From: Nitrospirota bacterium
GTDB taxonomy: Bacteria > Nitrospirota > Thermodesulfovibrionia > UBA6902
Direction of reading: 5' to 3'
Length of the DNA: 64,000 bases
Assembly (NCBI GenBank): GCA_016234115.1
Contig: JACRHD010000008.1
Coordinates: 1-64,000, forward strand
The notes below the pieces were generated by a model. It was given only the letters and a program-made list of their open reading frames with translations. It was not told the origin of the DNA and ran no database searches. The translations under genes and the position numbers were made by a program. This document shows positions 37,316-47,948 of the stretch, piece after piece. Positions within the stretch are counted from its first letter, which is position 1. Each line of letters starts with the position of its first letter.

Positions 37316-37654
37316 TTACATAAGGTCATAGCGTTCCCGCAAGGATTTGAACCTGAAGACGAGGGTCGAGCAGATTGTAAACAGCGCCACTGCTCCGAGG
37401 ACCACGACAAGGCGTATCCACGGCCCTCCCGTATCATGACGCATCTTCGCAAGAACAAAAAGGGTCCTGGTCCACTCAACCCCTCCGAGCACAAGCCCTG
37501 TCTGGACCGCCCTGGCGGCCCAGCGCCGGCGGACGAACAACAGCAGCAATATCGCCGCCGAAGCAAAGACCAGCGCCGTATGGCCCGCCCTGAAGAAGTG
37601 CGCTGCAAGGAGCAGCATGCCCAGGACCGCCGGCAGCAATTTTATTATGTTCAT
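37316..37654 (-). CDS. small hypothetical membrane protein
   Basis: 112 aa, three hydrophobic segments, overlaps glnE stop by 4 bp. Confidence 0.65.
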   Translation of the reverse strand: MNIIKLLPAVLGMLLLAAHFFRAGHTALVFASAAILLLLFVRRRWAARAVQTGLVLGGVEWTRTLFVLAKMRHDTGGPWIRLVVVLGAVALFTICSTLVFRFKSLRERYDLM

Positions 37655-40467
37655 TTTATGACCTCCAGTACATTATTTCTTACAGCCTTCAGGTGCGCGA
37701 GAAATTCATCCCTGTTTTTATGTCCCATAAAAATTCCGGCAGCGCCCGTGAGCTCCGAGTCCGGGGTCACGACCTGTTCTTCATTCAGGCGCATAAAGGT
37801 CCGGAGCGTTCCGAGGTAGCCGTAAGCATTCAGAAGGTCCTTTCCGTCCCGCTCCTTCAGAAGGCCCTTCCCGACAAGGCGTCGTATCGCGGAAACCGTG
37901 TCCTGCGTCAGGATTTCAGGGAATTCCCCGCCGTTATTGAGCTGCAGCCACTGGATGAAAAACTCTATCTCCTCCATCCCCCCCGGGCCGAGTTTTACAT
38001 CCGTCCCTTTTGATTCGTGAGACAGTTCTCTTATTATCCTCTCCCTCATCGACCTCACATCGTCTCTTGTCAGCTCCCGGCCTCGCCTTGCGACGACTTC
38101 CTTTGCCATGCTCATAAAAGACCTCGCAAGAGCGGCGTCTCCCGCGACCGGCCTCGCCTTCAGGAGCGCCTGCATTTCCCATGGATGCGCGTTCCCGAGA
38201 TAATAATTCCTGAAACCCGCAAGGTCGTTTAAAAGCGCCCCCCTGGAGCCGTCGGGTCTGAGCCTCGTGTCCACGCTGTAAATGACGCCCCGGTCGGTGT
38301 AGGCGGTCAGCGCCTTTAGAATTTTCTCCGCTGTCTTCAGATCGTCCGGCATTTCAGAGAGGAAGATGATGTCGATGTCCGAGCCGAAGGTGATCTCCCG
38401 GCCGCCCAACTTCCCCATCCCGATAACGCAGAGACCGGATGATCGCCGATCATGCAGGGGGAAACGGCCGTTCGCCCCTGCGGCCGGCAATAACGTACCG
38501 ATTACCGCGTCCGCAAGATGGGACAGGCTCCTGTGCAGATAATCAGTCTGAATGACGCGCATCAGGAAGAAGCTGCCGAGGCGGAGCTCTTCTACATTCT
38601 TGTATTCGGCGATCCCCGTCTCAAAATGTTCACCGGAGAAACACCTTTCCAGCTCTTCCCTTGTCCTTCTTAACGTCTTCCTGATGGTGCTGCCTTCAAG
38701 GAGAAGGCCGAGGTACCGGGGGCTGCTCAGGAAGACCCTCGTGAGGTATGTGCTCAGGGAGAATATCTTCAGGACCCCTTCCTGTAATTCCTTCCGCTCG
38801 AGAAAACCGGTGAGATGCGTCTCCCTGACGCCGATCGTCGAGAAAAAACTGTCGAGTCCTTTGAGCGTCCTGTCGGGGTCCTCCTCATTCAGCGCCTTTT
38901 CAATGAGAAGGGGAATGACCTTTCTCATCAGGGCTCGCTCCCTCTGGGTCTTGAAAAGCTCGAACTGGTCTCTTATCCCCTTGAGGTCCATGAGGCCCGA
39001 CAGGGGGGTTTTCAGTCCCCTGAAGGAAAGGTACTCCGCAAGCTCATCGTCGCTCAGGTCCCCCTCAAGGAGCGTAAGCGCCTCCGCGTGCACGTCTTCT
39101 TCCGTTCCGAGGAGAGAGTTGTACATATTCCTTATCTTCATTCTGCGGACCCTCAGGTCGGAAATAAAACCGCTCGCTGAACAGAAACCCGCCTGAACGG
39201 CGAGAGCGTTCATGTCGCCCTCGGATGAAGGCAGGGAATGGGTCTGGAGGTCGTCTTTCATCTGCAGGAGGTGCTCGACCTTCCTGAAGTAAAGGTAATT
39301 GTTCCACAGTGTGATGAGGTCCTCTTCCGGGGCCACGCCGATCCACCTCAGCGATTGAACGGCGTTGAGGAGCCGGTGCGTCCTGAGGCCCCCATGCTCT
39401 TTCCCGTAAATGAGCTGGAAGGTCTGGATAAAAAATTCCGCCTCCCGTATCCCCCCGTAACCGCGCTTTATGTCGTCCTTTGAAAAGGCGGAATCTATTT
39501 TTTTCTTCATCGCCTTTATTTCTTCGAGGTCCGAATAATCCATTGCCCTGTTCCAGACAAAAGACCGGGCAATCTCCATGAAAGACCTGCCGAGCCGCGC
39601 GCTGCCGGCAACGGGTCTGGCCCGAACCAGCGCCATACGCTCCCACGTGCGTCCCCACGCCTCATAATAGGTCCGGTAAGACTGAAGGGGAAGCGCGACC
39701 TCCCCTTTTTCTCCCTGCGGCCTCAGCCTGAGGTCTACCCTGTAGGCTATGCCGTCCTCCGTATTTTTCGACAGGAGCATGTTGAAAATCTCCATGACCT
39801 TGAAATAGAACTCGCCGCCGCTGATCCTGTTTATCCTTACGCCGGAGGGGCCCAGGAGTCCGGAGGTCTGTCCTTCTTCGTCAGGATAAACCGCCATAAG
39901 ATCGACGTCCGAGCTGTAATTGAGCTCCTCGCCTCCCAGCTTGCCCAGGGCCATGAGGGCAAATTCCCCTCCCGACGCCGGCTCCCCGAATTTACGGGAA
40001 TTGATCTTTAACGACAGCCGGAGGGCAAAATCAATGACGGCCTCCGCGAGATACGTCAGCTCGTCCATTGCGGTAAGAGTGTCCGTCACTCCCGTGATGT
40101 CTCTCAGCGTGATCCCGAGGAGGTGTCGTTTCCTGAATGACCTTATCCTTCGCATCGCATCTTTTATATCTGTTTCATCCCCCGGCGCAAGCTCCTCGGC
40201 GGCCCTTGCTGAAAGGAGCTTCCTTGTGAAAGGCCCTTTCATTTCTCTTAACGCGCGCAGCAGCTCATCGGGATTGGAGATGCAGTAATTGGCAAGGAAG
40301 CGGCTCAGGGAAAAGAGCTTCGCGACCTCTTTCATATAAGGCAGGAAACGGTCCGTTTCGGACGCGGTCTCAAGAAACCTGCGCAGATTCGTCTCCGCCC
40401 TGCCGGGATCGGGGGCGGTCTGCGCAGCGTCGGCAACTATTTTCCATATTTCCTTGTCGGACGACAT
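37651..40467 (-). CDS. glnE: bifunctional glutamine synthetase adenylyltransferase
   Basis: duplicated nucleotidyltransferase modules 'GGEELNYSSDVDLM' and 'GGREITFGSDIDIIF'. Confidence 0.95.
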   Translation of the reverse strand: MSSDKEIWKIVADAAQTAPDPGRAETNLRRFLETASETDRFLPYMKEVAKLFSLSRFLANYCISNPDELLRALREMKGPFTRKLLSARAAEELAPGDETDIKDAMRRIRSFRKRHLLGITLRDITGVTDTLTAMDELTYLAEAVIDFALRLSLKINSRKFGEPASGGEFALMALGKLGGEELNYSSDVDLMAVYPDEEGQTSGLLGPSGVRINRISGGEFYFKVMEIFNMLLSKNTEDGIAYRVDLRLRPQGEKGEVALPLQSYRTYYEAWGRTWERMALVRARPVAGSARLGRSFMEIARSFVWNRAMDYSDLEEIKAMKKKIDSAFSKDDIKRGYGGIREAEFFIQTFQLIYGKEHGGLRTHRLLNAVQSLRWIGVAPEEDLITLWNNYLYFRKVEHLLQMKDDLQTHSLPSSEGDMNALAVQAGFCSASGFISDLRVRRMKIRNMYNSLLGTEEDVHAEALTLLEGDLSDDELAEYLSFRGLKTPLSGLMDLKGIRDQFELFKTQRERALMRKVIPLLIEKALNEEDPDRTLKGLDSFFSTIGVRETHLTGFLERKELQEGVLKIFSLSTYLTRVFLSSPRYLGLLLEGSTIRKTLRRTREELERCFSGEHFETGIAEYKNVEELRLGSFFLMRVIQTDYLHRSLSHLADAVIGTLLPAAGANGRFPLHDRRSSGLCVIGMGKLGGREITFGSDIDIIFLSEMPDDLKTAEKILKALTAYTDRGVIYSVDTRLRPDGSRGALLNDLAGFRNYYLGNAHPWEMQALLKARPVAGDAALARSFMSMAKEVVARRGRELTRDDVRSMRERIIRELSHESKGTDVKLGPGGMEEIEFFIQWLQLNNGGEFPEILTQDTVSAIRRLVGKGLLKERDGKDLLNAYGYLGTLRTFMRLNEEQVVTPDSELTGAAGIFMGHKNRDEFLAHLKAVRNNVLEVIK

Positions 40468-40510
40468 AAATCGAAAAATCTCTGTAGCTAAAATTATTAT
40501 TTGTATTTAG

Positions 40511-40879
<369 letters not shown>

Positions 40880-40997
40880 CCGCAGGGGCGGCAGTTAAGA
40901 GGCGGTCCTTCAGAGGGATTTTGAATGAGTTGAAAAATGATGACATCTCCTGAAAAAAGTTATACAATAAACCACGTTATAATATCAGGGGGAACGT

Positions 40998-41201
40998 ATG
41001 GACATCGAGGCGATAAGCGGACCTAAGCCGGCAGGAGCGGTCAAGCCCGCAGTCGGCGGGGACGACCCTGAACCGGTTGAGGGGACCGCGCAGCTCGTTC
41101 TTTTCAGCCTGGACATCAGGGACAGGATTACGATATCTCCCGAAGCCCGGCGGAGATACGAGGATGGGCGCAAGAAAAAGAAAGCAAGAAAAGAAGAGTA
41201 A
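40998..41201 (+). CDS. small hypothetical protein
   Basis: 67 aa; basic C-terminus; contains 'DDPEPVEGT' from a near-palindromic sequence. Confidence 0.45.
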   Translation: MDIEAISGPKPAGAVKPAVGGDDPEPVEGTAQLVLFSLDIRDRITISPEARRRYEDGRKKKKARKEE

Positions 41202-41209
41202 CTCGGTTT

Positions 41210-41290
41210 CGTAAAGCGTAATCCGTAATGCGTGACGAGTTGAGCGTTTTCCATCCGTTACCCATCACACATTACGCATAACGCTTTACG
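41210..41290. repeat. family C inverted heptamer arrays between convergent genes
   Basis: cgtaaag cgtaatc cgtaatg cgtgacg ... (reverse) cgtaaag cgttatg cgtaatg tgtgatg. Confidence 0.9.
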
Positions 41291-41293
41291 ATA

Positions 41294-43435
41294 TTATTCC
41301 CCTTCCAGAAAAGCCCCGTCCAGATACTGCATCATGTCGTCATAATCTTTTCGCGTCTTCTCGTACATGGTGGCGTTCTCTATCGCGATGCCGCACTGTT
41401 CGGCTAAAGAGGCGGAAAAGTCTATTTCCTGCTGTAAAAATTCCCTCGGTTTGCCTGTCAGAAGCCTCAATATGCCCAGGACCTTTCCTCTGGCGATTAC
41501 AGGCAGCGTGAGTATGCTCTTGATGCCTTCCTCCGCGGCCTCTTTCTGGTATTTGATCTTGGGGTCGGTCGTGACATCATAAATGGCAACGGGCTTTTCA
41601 TTGAGGGCCTCAATCACGTTTTCCTCGGTATCGACGGGCCCCCTGTTCAAATATTTTTCGCTCAGGCCGTACGCGGCCACAAGCCTGAGCTTCTTGCCGG
41701 TGTGGTCGAGCAGGCGGATGGTGGCGGCCTTCAACCCCATTACCTCCGGGATTTTTTTCACTATCAAATCCAGCACCTCTTTGACGTGCAGCGTGGAGCT
41801 GACGGCCTTGGTGATTTCCTGGAACACCTTGAGGTATTCCTTTTCCTTCGAGATCTCGGTCTCAAAATGTTTCGCGTTCACTATCGCTATCGCGGTCTGT
41901 TCCGCTATGGCAGACATGAACCTGAAGTCCTCGTCATTATACCGGACCGGCCGGCCCGAATATAACCTGAGCACCCCGATAATTTCATTCTTGAAACGCA
42001 TCGGGATGGAAAGGATATTGCGGATACCCTCTGCCACCGCCTCCCTGTGGTACAGCGCGTCCTTGTTTTCCATGACGTCGTATTCCGAAACCGCCTTTCC
42101 GGCCAGGGCGTCTTCGATGCTCTTATCATATGACACCGGCCCCTTGTTGGCATATTTCTCACTCAGCCCGTAGTGCGCAGCAAGCTCCAGTTGCTCCTTA
42201 TCCCTGTTCATAAGCCTGACCGAACTGCCTTTCAGGCCCATGACCTGAGGGATTTTTTTCACTATCATGTCAAGGACGTCCTTGAGCTGAAGGGATGAGC
42301 TCACCGTCTTTGTAATCTCCTCAAAGACCCGGAGATATTCCTTCTCCCTCGTCACTGCCTTTTCAAAGCGCCGGGCGTTCACTATCGCCGTGGCGGCCTG
42401 TTCCGCTATAGCGGTTATGAACTTCATGTCGTCATCTGTGTACATGACCGGCTCCGCTGTATACATCCTGAGCACGCCTATGACCTCTTTCTCAAAACGC
42501 AGGGGGATGGAAAGGATGCTCCTTATGCCTTCTTCCACGGCTTCATTATAATACTTCGAATCTTCGTGCTCAGTTATGTCGTATACCGACACGGGCTTGC
42601 CGGCCAGGGCATCGTCGATGCTCGCGTCGTATGCCACCGGCCCCTTGTCGGCGTACTTTTTACTCAGCCCGTAATACGCGGCGATCTCAAGTTGTTTGGT
42701 CTCCCTGTTGAGCAGCCTCAGGAGGCTCGCCTTCACGTTCATGACCTTCACTACATTTGTCACTATAAGCTGAAGTACCTCGTCAAGGGAGATACTGGCG
42801 CTGATGGATTTGCATATCTGCTGATAACTTTCGAGATATACCTTCTTTTCGAATATCTTGTCCGCGCACGAAGGGCACATCCCGTGGGTGAAAGTGCCGA
42901 ACCCCTCATTGGTAAGATACGTCTCTATCTGCTCCCAGTAGTTTCCATTGCTCCGTATTTTCTTGCACCAGCCGCATATGGGGATCAGCCTCTCCTTCAT
43001 CTCGGACCTCAACCTGGACTCTACCATTTCAATGCATTGGGTCATGTCCTTTATGGCGGCTATTACCCCCTTTATCCGGCCCCTGTAAACAAGAGGCGAG
43101 GCGATCTCCTCCACGGGTATCTTCCTGTTGTCTCTCGTCCTGAGGAAGAAATGCCTGCTGACGCTTTTCTTTTCCTGGAAACAAAGCGCTACAGGATATT
43201 CAAAGGGCTGCAAAGGGATGCCTCCCCTGTCTTCATATGTTATACTGCCGTTGAAAGGACTGCCGACCATTTCAGCGGCGGAAAGTCCGGTCAACAATTC
43301 CGCGGACCTGCTCCAGAACTGTATCTTCTGGTCGGCCCCCACAAGGTATACGCCGTACGTCATGCTGTCGAGGACCTGCCGGTATGTGTTGTCTAAAAAG
43401 TCGAACATGACGGTATCACTCTGAAACGTCTCCAC
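41294..43435 (-). CDS. PAS + Cys-rich + three tandem GAF domain sensor protein, no output domain
   Basis: PAS N-term; 'CGWCKKIRSNGNYWEQIETYL..CPSCADKIF'; three repeated GAF units ('..GLSEKYANKGPV..'). Confidence 0.85.
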   Translation of the reverse strand: METFQSDTVMFDFLDNTYRQVLDSMTYGVYLVGADQKIQFWSRSAELLTGLSAAEMVGSPFNGSITYEDRGGIPLQPFEYPVALCFQEKKSVSRHFFLRTRDNRKIPVEEIASPLVYRGRIKGVIAAIKDMTQCIEMVESRLRSEMKERLIPICGWCKKIRSNGNYWEQIETYLTNEGFGTFTHGMCPSCADKIFEKKVYLESYQQICKSISASISLDEVLQLIVTNVVKVMNVKASLLRLLNRETKQLEIAAYYGLSKKYADKGPVAYDASIDDALAGKPVSVYDITEHEDSKYYNEAVEEGIRSILSIPLRFEKEVIGVLRMYTAEPVMYTDDDMKFITAIAEQAATAIVNARRFEKAVTREKEYLRVFEEITKTVSSSLQLKDVLDMIVKKIPQVMGLKGSSVRLMNRDKEQLELAAHYGLSEKYANKGPVSYDKSIEDALAGKAVSEYDVMENKDALYHREAVAEGIRNILSIPMRFKNEIIGVLRLYSGRPVRYNDEDFRFMSAIAEQTAIAIVNAKHFETEISKEKEYLKVFQEITKAVSSTLHVKEVLDLIVKKIPEVMGLKAATIRLLDHTGKKLRLVAAYGLSEKYLNRGPVDTEENVIEALNEKPVAIYDVTTDPKIKYQKEAAEEGIKSILTLPVIARGKVLGILRLLTGKPREFLQQEIDFSASLAEQCGIAIENATMYEKTRKDYDDMMQYLDGAFLEGE

Positions 43436-43454
43436 ATCTGTTTAATTTGCTATT

Positions 43455-44306
43455 CTATGCTTTTTCAGCTACGTTATTCTCTATATATTTTTTCAGATTA
43501 TCCGCAAATGACTCGGCCTCTTCTTCACTTATAAGATCGTGGCCGCACGGCATTCTATTGAGTATATTCTGGGCCTTGGTATAAACTGATTTCACCCTTT
43601 CATCGCGAGGACTTCCAAGAAGAACCGTCAATTTAAATACTTCTTCTCCTTCAACGAGACTTTCTATTCTGCCTAACCATTTGTGGGCCTTGTCAAGTAT
43701 CTCATTAGCATCCATAAGATCGAATGAGATCGGTTCATTAACATGCCACTTCTCATTTTTCCAGCTATACTTAAATTCATAATCATAATTTCTTCCTATG
43801 ATCTGATGTGGTTTTAAATAGTTGATGACCCTCTTTTCTTCCAAAGGTTTTTTATAAACCTTCCATACATCCTCATCGGTCCTGCTGGGTCTTTCAGACT
43901 TTTTATAATATTTTTCGACATACCGATAATATAATTGTTCCAGAGTCTTTCCAGGGTCCTCAGTCAATCCGTAACCTTCGGGAGAAAATTGCAACGAAGT
44001 GTCATCAATAGGCAATATCCTTGCAGCAACTTCCTTCACATTGCCAGGCGCTGCGTCAAACTGGAGCTTATTTACTAACCCTTCACCTTCTTCTTCCAAT
44101 CGTGCCTGAATATATCTGACAACCTTGCGGAAATGCTCTCCATCCACATCGGGAAACATCTTTGATATCCGACTGTAGTGAGGAGTGCATGTCGCGTTCA
44201 AATATTTAGCCTTTGGCGCGTACAAGACGATACCCACATTAATAAACTCTCCTGTCATGACATCATGAACATATCTCAATACTGTAAAGGTATATGGTAT
44301 TTTCAT
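43455..44306 (-). CDS. DUF3037-family protein
   Basis: 'PYTFTVLRYVHDVMTGEFINVGIVLYAP' N-terminus. Confidence 0.7.
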   Translation of the reverse strand: MKIPYTFTVLRYVHDVMTGEFINVGIVLYAPKAKYLNATCTPHYSRISKMFPDVDGEHFRKVVRYIQARLEEEGEGLVNKLQFDAAPGNVKEVAARILPIDDTSLQFSPEGYGLTEDPGKTLEQLYYRYVEKYYKKSERPSRTDEDVWKVYKKPLEEKRVINYLKPHQIIGRNYDYEFKYSWKNEKWHVNEPISFDLMDANEILDKAHKWLGRIESLVEGEEVFKLTVLLGSPRDERVKSVYTKAQNILNRMPCGHDLISEEEAESFADNLKKYIENNVAEKA

Positions 44307-45085
44307 TGCAACACCCTCCTTACCTCATCAATAAAATCATTGATGTGATGTATGACTTCATTTATGTGATCTTTAAGTTTGGGAATCCGGCCATTATTCC
44401 ATTCACCGGGGATATTTAAAATCATGTCATTCACCCCTTTATTTGAGAGTGCTTCCAATGCGCCGGCGAATCTATCGAGATTTGTTTCCTTTCCCTTTAG
44501 CTGCTGATAGAACAAATGGTTTCTTAAAAAAAGTTCTTCTGATACTTGCCAGGGCTTGGACAATACGATGGCATACAAAAAAGAAAACGCCATTTCATGA
44601 TCAATAATATATAATTCATCACCCTTCCATAAAATATTTGGTTTGTTCTGATGTCTGTCCGGGTTCTGTATAAGGGCATCAAACGCAAATATTTCACACG
44701 CTGTTTGTCTGAGTGATAAGGGAATGGCCTCTCCAACAGGCCATGTTTTATACCCACCGGTGACAAATTTACTGCCAAAATTCAATCCTGCGCTTTTTCT
44801 TATAGTTGCAGCAAGCTCTTGATCGCGTATAATTTCTGCGATAGCCGGGTCTATTTCAATTATAGCAGGTTCAGGCGTTGGAATATCAAGGAAGACGGCT
44901 AATTGAGACGCCATAAGCTCCGCTGTCAGGCCGACCCGGGGATTTTCCAGGCCGGCTTTCAGTTTCACAACATATTCGTCGTTTAAGTCGCCGCTTCCAT
45001 CATCGCAAATAAAAAGACAGGGGCGAGTTCGGCCGCTCTCAAGGCGTCTCTGATATGAAGCTGCGGTTAAAGTCGGGATAGTCAT
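44303..45085 (-). CDS. HipA-like kinase family protein
   Basis: 'YVVKLKAGLENPRVGLTAELMASQLAVFLDIPTPEPAIIEI', 'FDALIQNPDRHQNKPNIL', 'IIDHEMAFSF'. Confidence 0.75.
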   Translation of the reverse strand: MTIPTLTAASYQRRLESGRTRPCLFICDDGSGDLNDEYVVKLKAGLENPRVGLTAELMASQLAVFLDIPTPEPAIIEIDPAIAEIIRDQELAATIRKSAGLNFGSKFVTGGYKTWPVGEAIPLSLRQTACEIFAFDALIQNPDRHQNKPNILWKGDELYIIDHEMAFSFLYAIVLSKPWQVSEELFLRNHLFYQQLKGKETNLDRFAGALEALSNKGVNDMILNIPGEWNNGRIPKLKDHINEVIHHINDFIDEVRRVLQ

Positions 45086-45104
45086 AAATTCATACCGGTC
45101 TTCG

Positions 45105-47260
45105 CTACCTCATTAAACTCTTCACCGTCTGCTCTTCCTTCCCCTGCTCAACCAGATAGAATTCCGCGTCTTCGTTAACCTTCGGGAATGGGAGTTTGGT
45201 CTGGTAGGTGTAAATCTTATGCTCTTTCTTCTGCTTTGTCATCAATTCAAGAACCGATTTTTTATATTGAGTGTCCGGATTTCCAGAGAGATGTTCGCCC
45301 TTGCTTTCAATTATGTAGAGAAGTTCAAATTCATCCCTGCCTTTTTTCTTTGCAGCTACAAAGTCCGGTCTTATCTTGTATTCCTTCCAGCCCTGAATTG
45401 CATACCAGCCCTTGCTCGTTTTATTTCTGAACCACCATAATATTTTCTCCTGATTGTCCAGAGTCTGTCCCACTTTCTGTTCCAGTTTGTTCATTGTTTC
45501 AACTTCTACGTCCTCAAACAGGTAGCTACTGTAAGTATTGGGTAGTCTTGAAACTGTTATGACATCGTCTTCAGGGACTTTATAACCAAGTTTTTCATCG
45601 TCTGTAACAGTAAGCATTAGCTTTTTGCTACTTAAATAATCGAGGAAGATTTGCTCTTCCTGCCTTTTCCTGTCATCGCCCAGATAGTTAACAAGCATGG
45701 AGACTATAAAGCTGAAATGCCTTTGCAGTTTTTCTTTTCCAATTTCACCTTCAACTGCCTGCAGATAGCAGTCAGTGAGTTTCCTTGAAAGGAAAGGATT
45801 TTCAACCACTTCAGAAAAACGCCTTGTGATATAGCCCGGATTAATAACTGATTCCGCATCTGTGACAGAGGTTTCCGTTTTATGAGCAACCCTGCTTTTA
45901 TCGTCCAATGTTACGGCAATTGCTTTTCTTTCCCTGTTTTCATCACTCAGTGAATTTATAAGCATCTCCAGAAATCCTTCCGACAACTCAAGGTTTAGAA
46001 AATTGAGTCGTGATTTTATGTCGAGCGCATAATTGAACCGTCTTCTTTCTTTGCCGTCGTTAACCATCAGCCACACAGGAAGATAAAATGTATTGCCATA
46101 TTTATCAGCAAACTCTTTTTTGATTCTGACTTTCTTGGGCTTATTGCCCTTATCATCGCTCAGCCGTACCTTGCCGACAAGGTCTTCAAGGCCTTCGTTC
46201 TTGAAGCCAGCCGAAACCCTGTCAAGCATCTCGCCGGTATTGCCTCTTACACAAAATATATAGCTCTCGTCCAGCTCTCTTACTCCTGTTTTTTGGGCAT
46301 TCGGCTGTCTCAATATCCTACCGACTAATTGTGTAACACCTGTATTGGAGCCGACATTCGGAATGATCCCAAGAATATAGGCAAATGAGCAGTCCCACCC
46401 ATCTCTCAGCGCTTCTTTTGTAATGATGTAACGGACAGAGCAATCTCCCGCAAAAAGGTCCATGTCTTCAATATCATTCTGCGCGCTTGTCTTGATAGCT
46501 ATCTCATCAGGATTTATGCCGAGTTCAATCAGATGCTCTTTCGCGTCAAGACTGTGGACCCTCTTGCCTTTCCTCTGATCATGCCCAGTAGCTTCCACCT
46601 GTATCAATGCAATCGGACGGATATATATGCCGTTATCCTGCTTTAAGTTCTTTGCCTTTTTCTCAAGCATTTCCCGGTGGGATTTTATCTCTCTTATCAT
46701 TGCCTTCCAGTCACTGCCCGACGGCGGGAAGATGTGCATATCGAGTTTAATCATATCTTCGTCTTTTAATTCCAGACCTGTAACACTGACAATAATATTC
46801 ATGCCTTCTTTCGGCGTTGCTGAAAGTCCAAGCACCATTTCAGGATTGAGGTTATCTATAGTATTTTTTGCCTGATCTGAAAACACCTTGTGTATCTCGT
46901 CAATGATGAAGAAGGGCTTTGACATGCGGATTGCATTCCCCATGCTTGTGCGGATTTGGGGGAATGCGGAGCTTGCATCTGAAATGACATCCAGGTTCGG
47001 CACCTGCTCCATGATCTGTTTATGGAGGTCATAGCGTGAATCCGGAGGGAAGAAGCTTTCATATCCACCGCTGTCCTGAAATACCTTCAATGCCTCTTTT
47101 GCGTTCTTGCGGATGTACTTTGGACCCAGTTCAGGGAATGTTTTAAATTCTCAGGCAGCGCCTTCCTTGCGGTCTCAATGGCGTCACTGGTTTCCCGCGC
47201 TGCCTGGAAGAACCTTTTTAATTCACCGACGACTTTTATCTGATAGTTTTTGAGGAACAT
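45105..47260 (-). pseudogene. res: type III restriction endonuclease subunit Res, internally deleted/frameshifted
   Basis: N-terminal 'MFLKNYQIKVVGELKRFFQAARETSDAIETARKALPENLKHSLNWVQS' from 47260 frameshifts; remainder (45105-47090) begins 'KEALKVFQDSGGYE' and has no Walker A. Confidence 0.75.
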
Positions 47261-47261
47261 T

Positions 47262-47693
47262 TTATGTAAGCAGATTGAAATTCACAAATTCCTTTATCCG
47301 CAAAAAGTCCTTTGTGTTATTCGTAACAACAAAGGCCCCGATTTGTCTTGCGGAAAGGGCAATAAGGATATCGTTCTGTATCTTTGATAAAAATTTATCT
47401 TCGTAGCCATGTTTTCCGCCAAGCTTTGCGATAACCTTACCGGCAGTTTGCCAGTCTGATGAGGAAGGAATGATTATCCTGTTAACGTCATGAAAAGTTT
47501 TATACAGCTTATCGAGGAGCTTAATTGTGTGGCCGTCAAATGCCCCGGCATAGAGCTCAGCGGCAACTACAGCGCTCAAGTGGAGCAGGGGTTTCCCGAT
47601 ATCAATATCCAAAACCGGATGTGCAATCCCCCGGTTGATGAAAGGGATAAGGATAGAGGTGTCCAGAATGGCTTTAATTCTTGCATCTGCCAT
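47262..47693 (-). CDS. PIN-domain (VapC-like) toxin
   Basis: 'AILDTSILIPFINRG', 'NDILIALSARQIGAFVVTNNTKDF'. Confidence 0.8.
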   Translation of the reverse strand: MADARIKAILDTSILIPFINRGIAHPVLDIDIGKPLLHLSAVVAAELYAGAFDGHTIKLLDKLYKTFHDVNRIIIPSSSDWQTAGKVIAKLGGKHGYEDKFLSKIQNDILIALSARQIGAFVVTNNTKDFLRIKEFVNFNLLT

Positions 47694-47883
47694 AGAGGTC
47701 CCTGATTTTTCCCTTGCCCTTGACTGACGTGAGGACGTTTTTAATTTCCGTGTCAGCTATGACTATATCCATAGCCTTGTCTATGGCCTCAGTATCTGTT
47801 TTTGCTTTTGTTATTTTTTTGACTGTCCTGATTTTTTCGGGATCAAGCATGAACTGTTTTCTTATCTTTAAAGCATGCGGCAT
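47674..47883 (-). CDS. VapB-like antitoxin
   Basis: 69 aa 'KIRTVKKITKAKTDTEAIDKAMDIV' upstream of and overlapping the PIN gene. Confidence 0.65.
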   Translation of the reverse strand: MPHALKIRKQFMLDPEKIRTVKKITKAKTDTEAIDKAMDIVIADTEIKNVLTSVKGKGKIRDLYGRCKN

Positions 47884-47948
47884 CTTCCATCACCTCCATA
47901 TGCAGTTTATTTTACAATCATACACGGTGAATCTATTCTACCAGAAAT

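Noticed and set aside
42566-43396. 276-aa plus-strand ORF
   Set aside because: Antisense to the PAS/GAF protein; no recognisable motifs.
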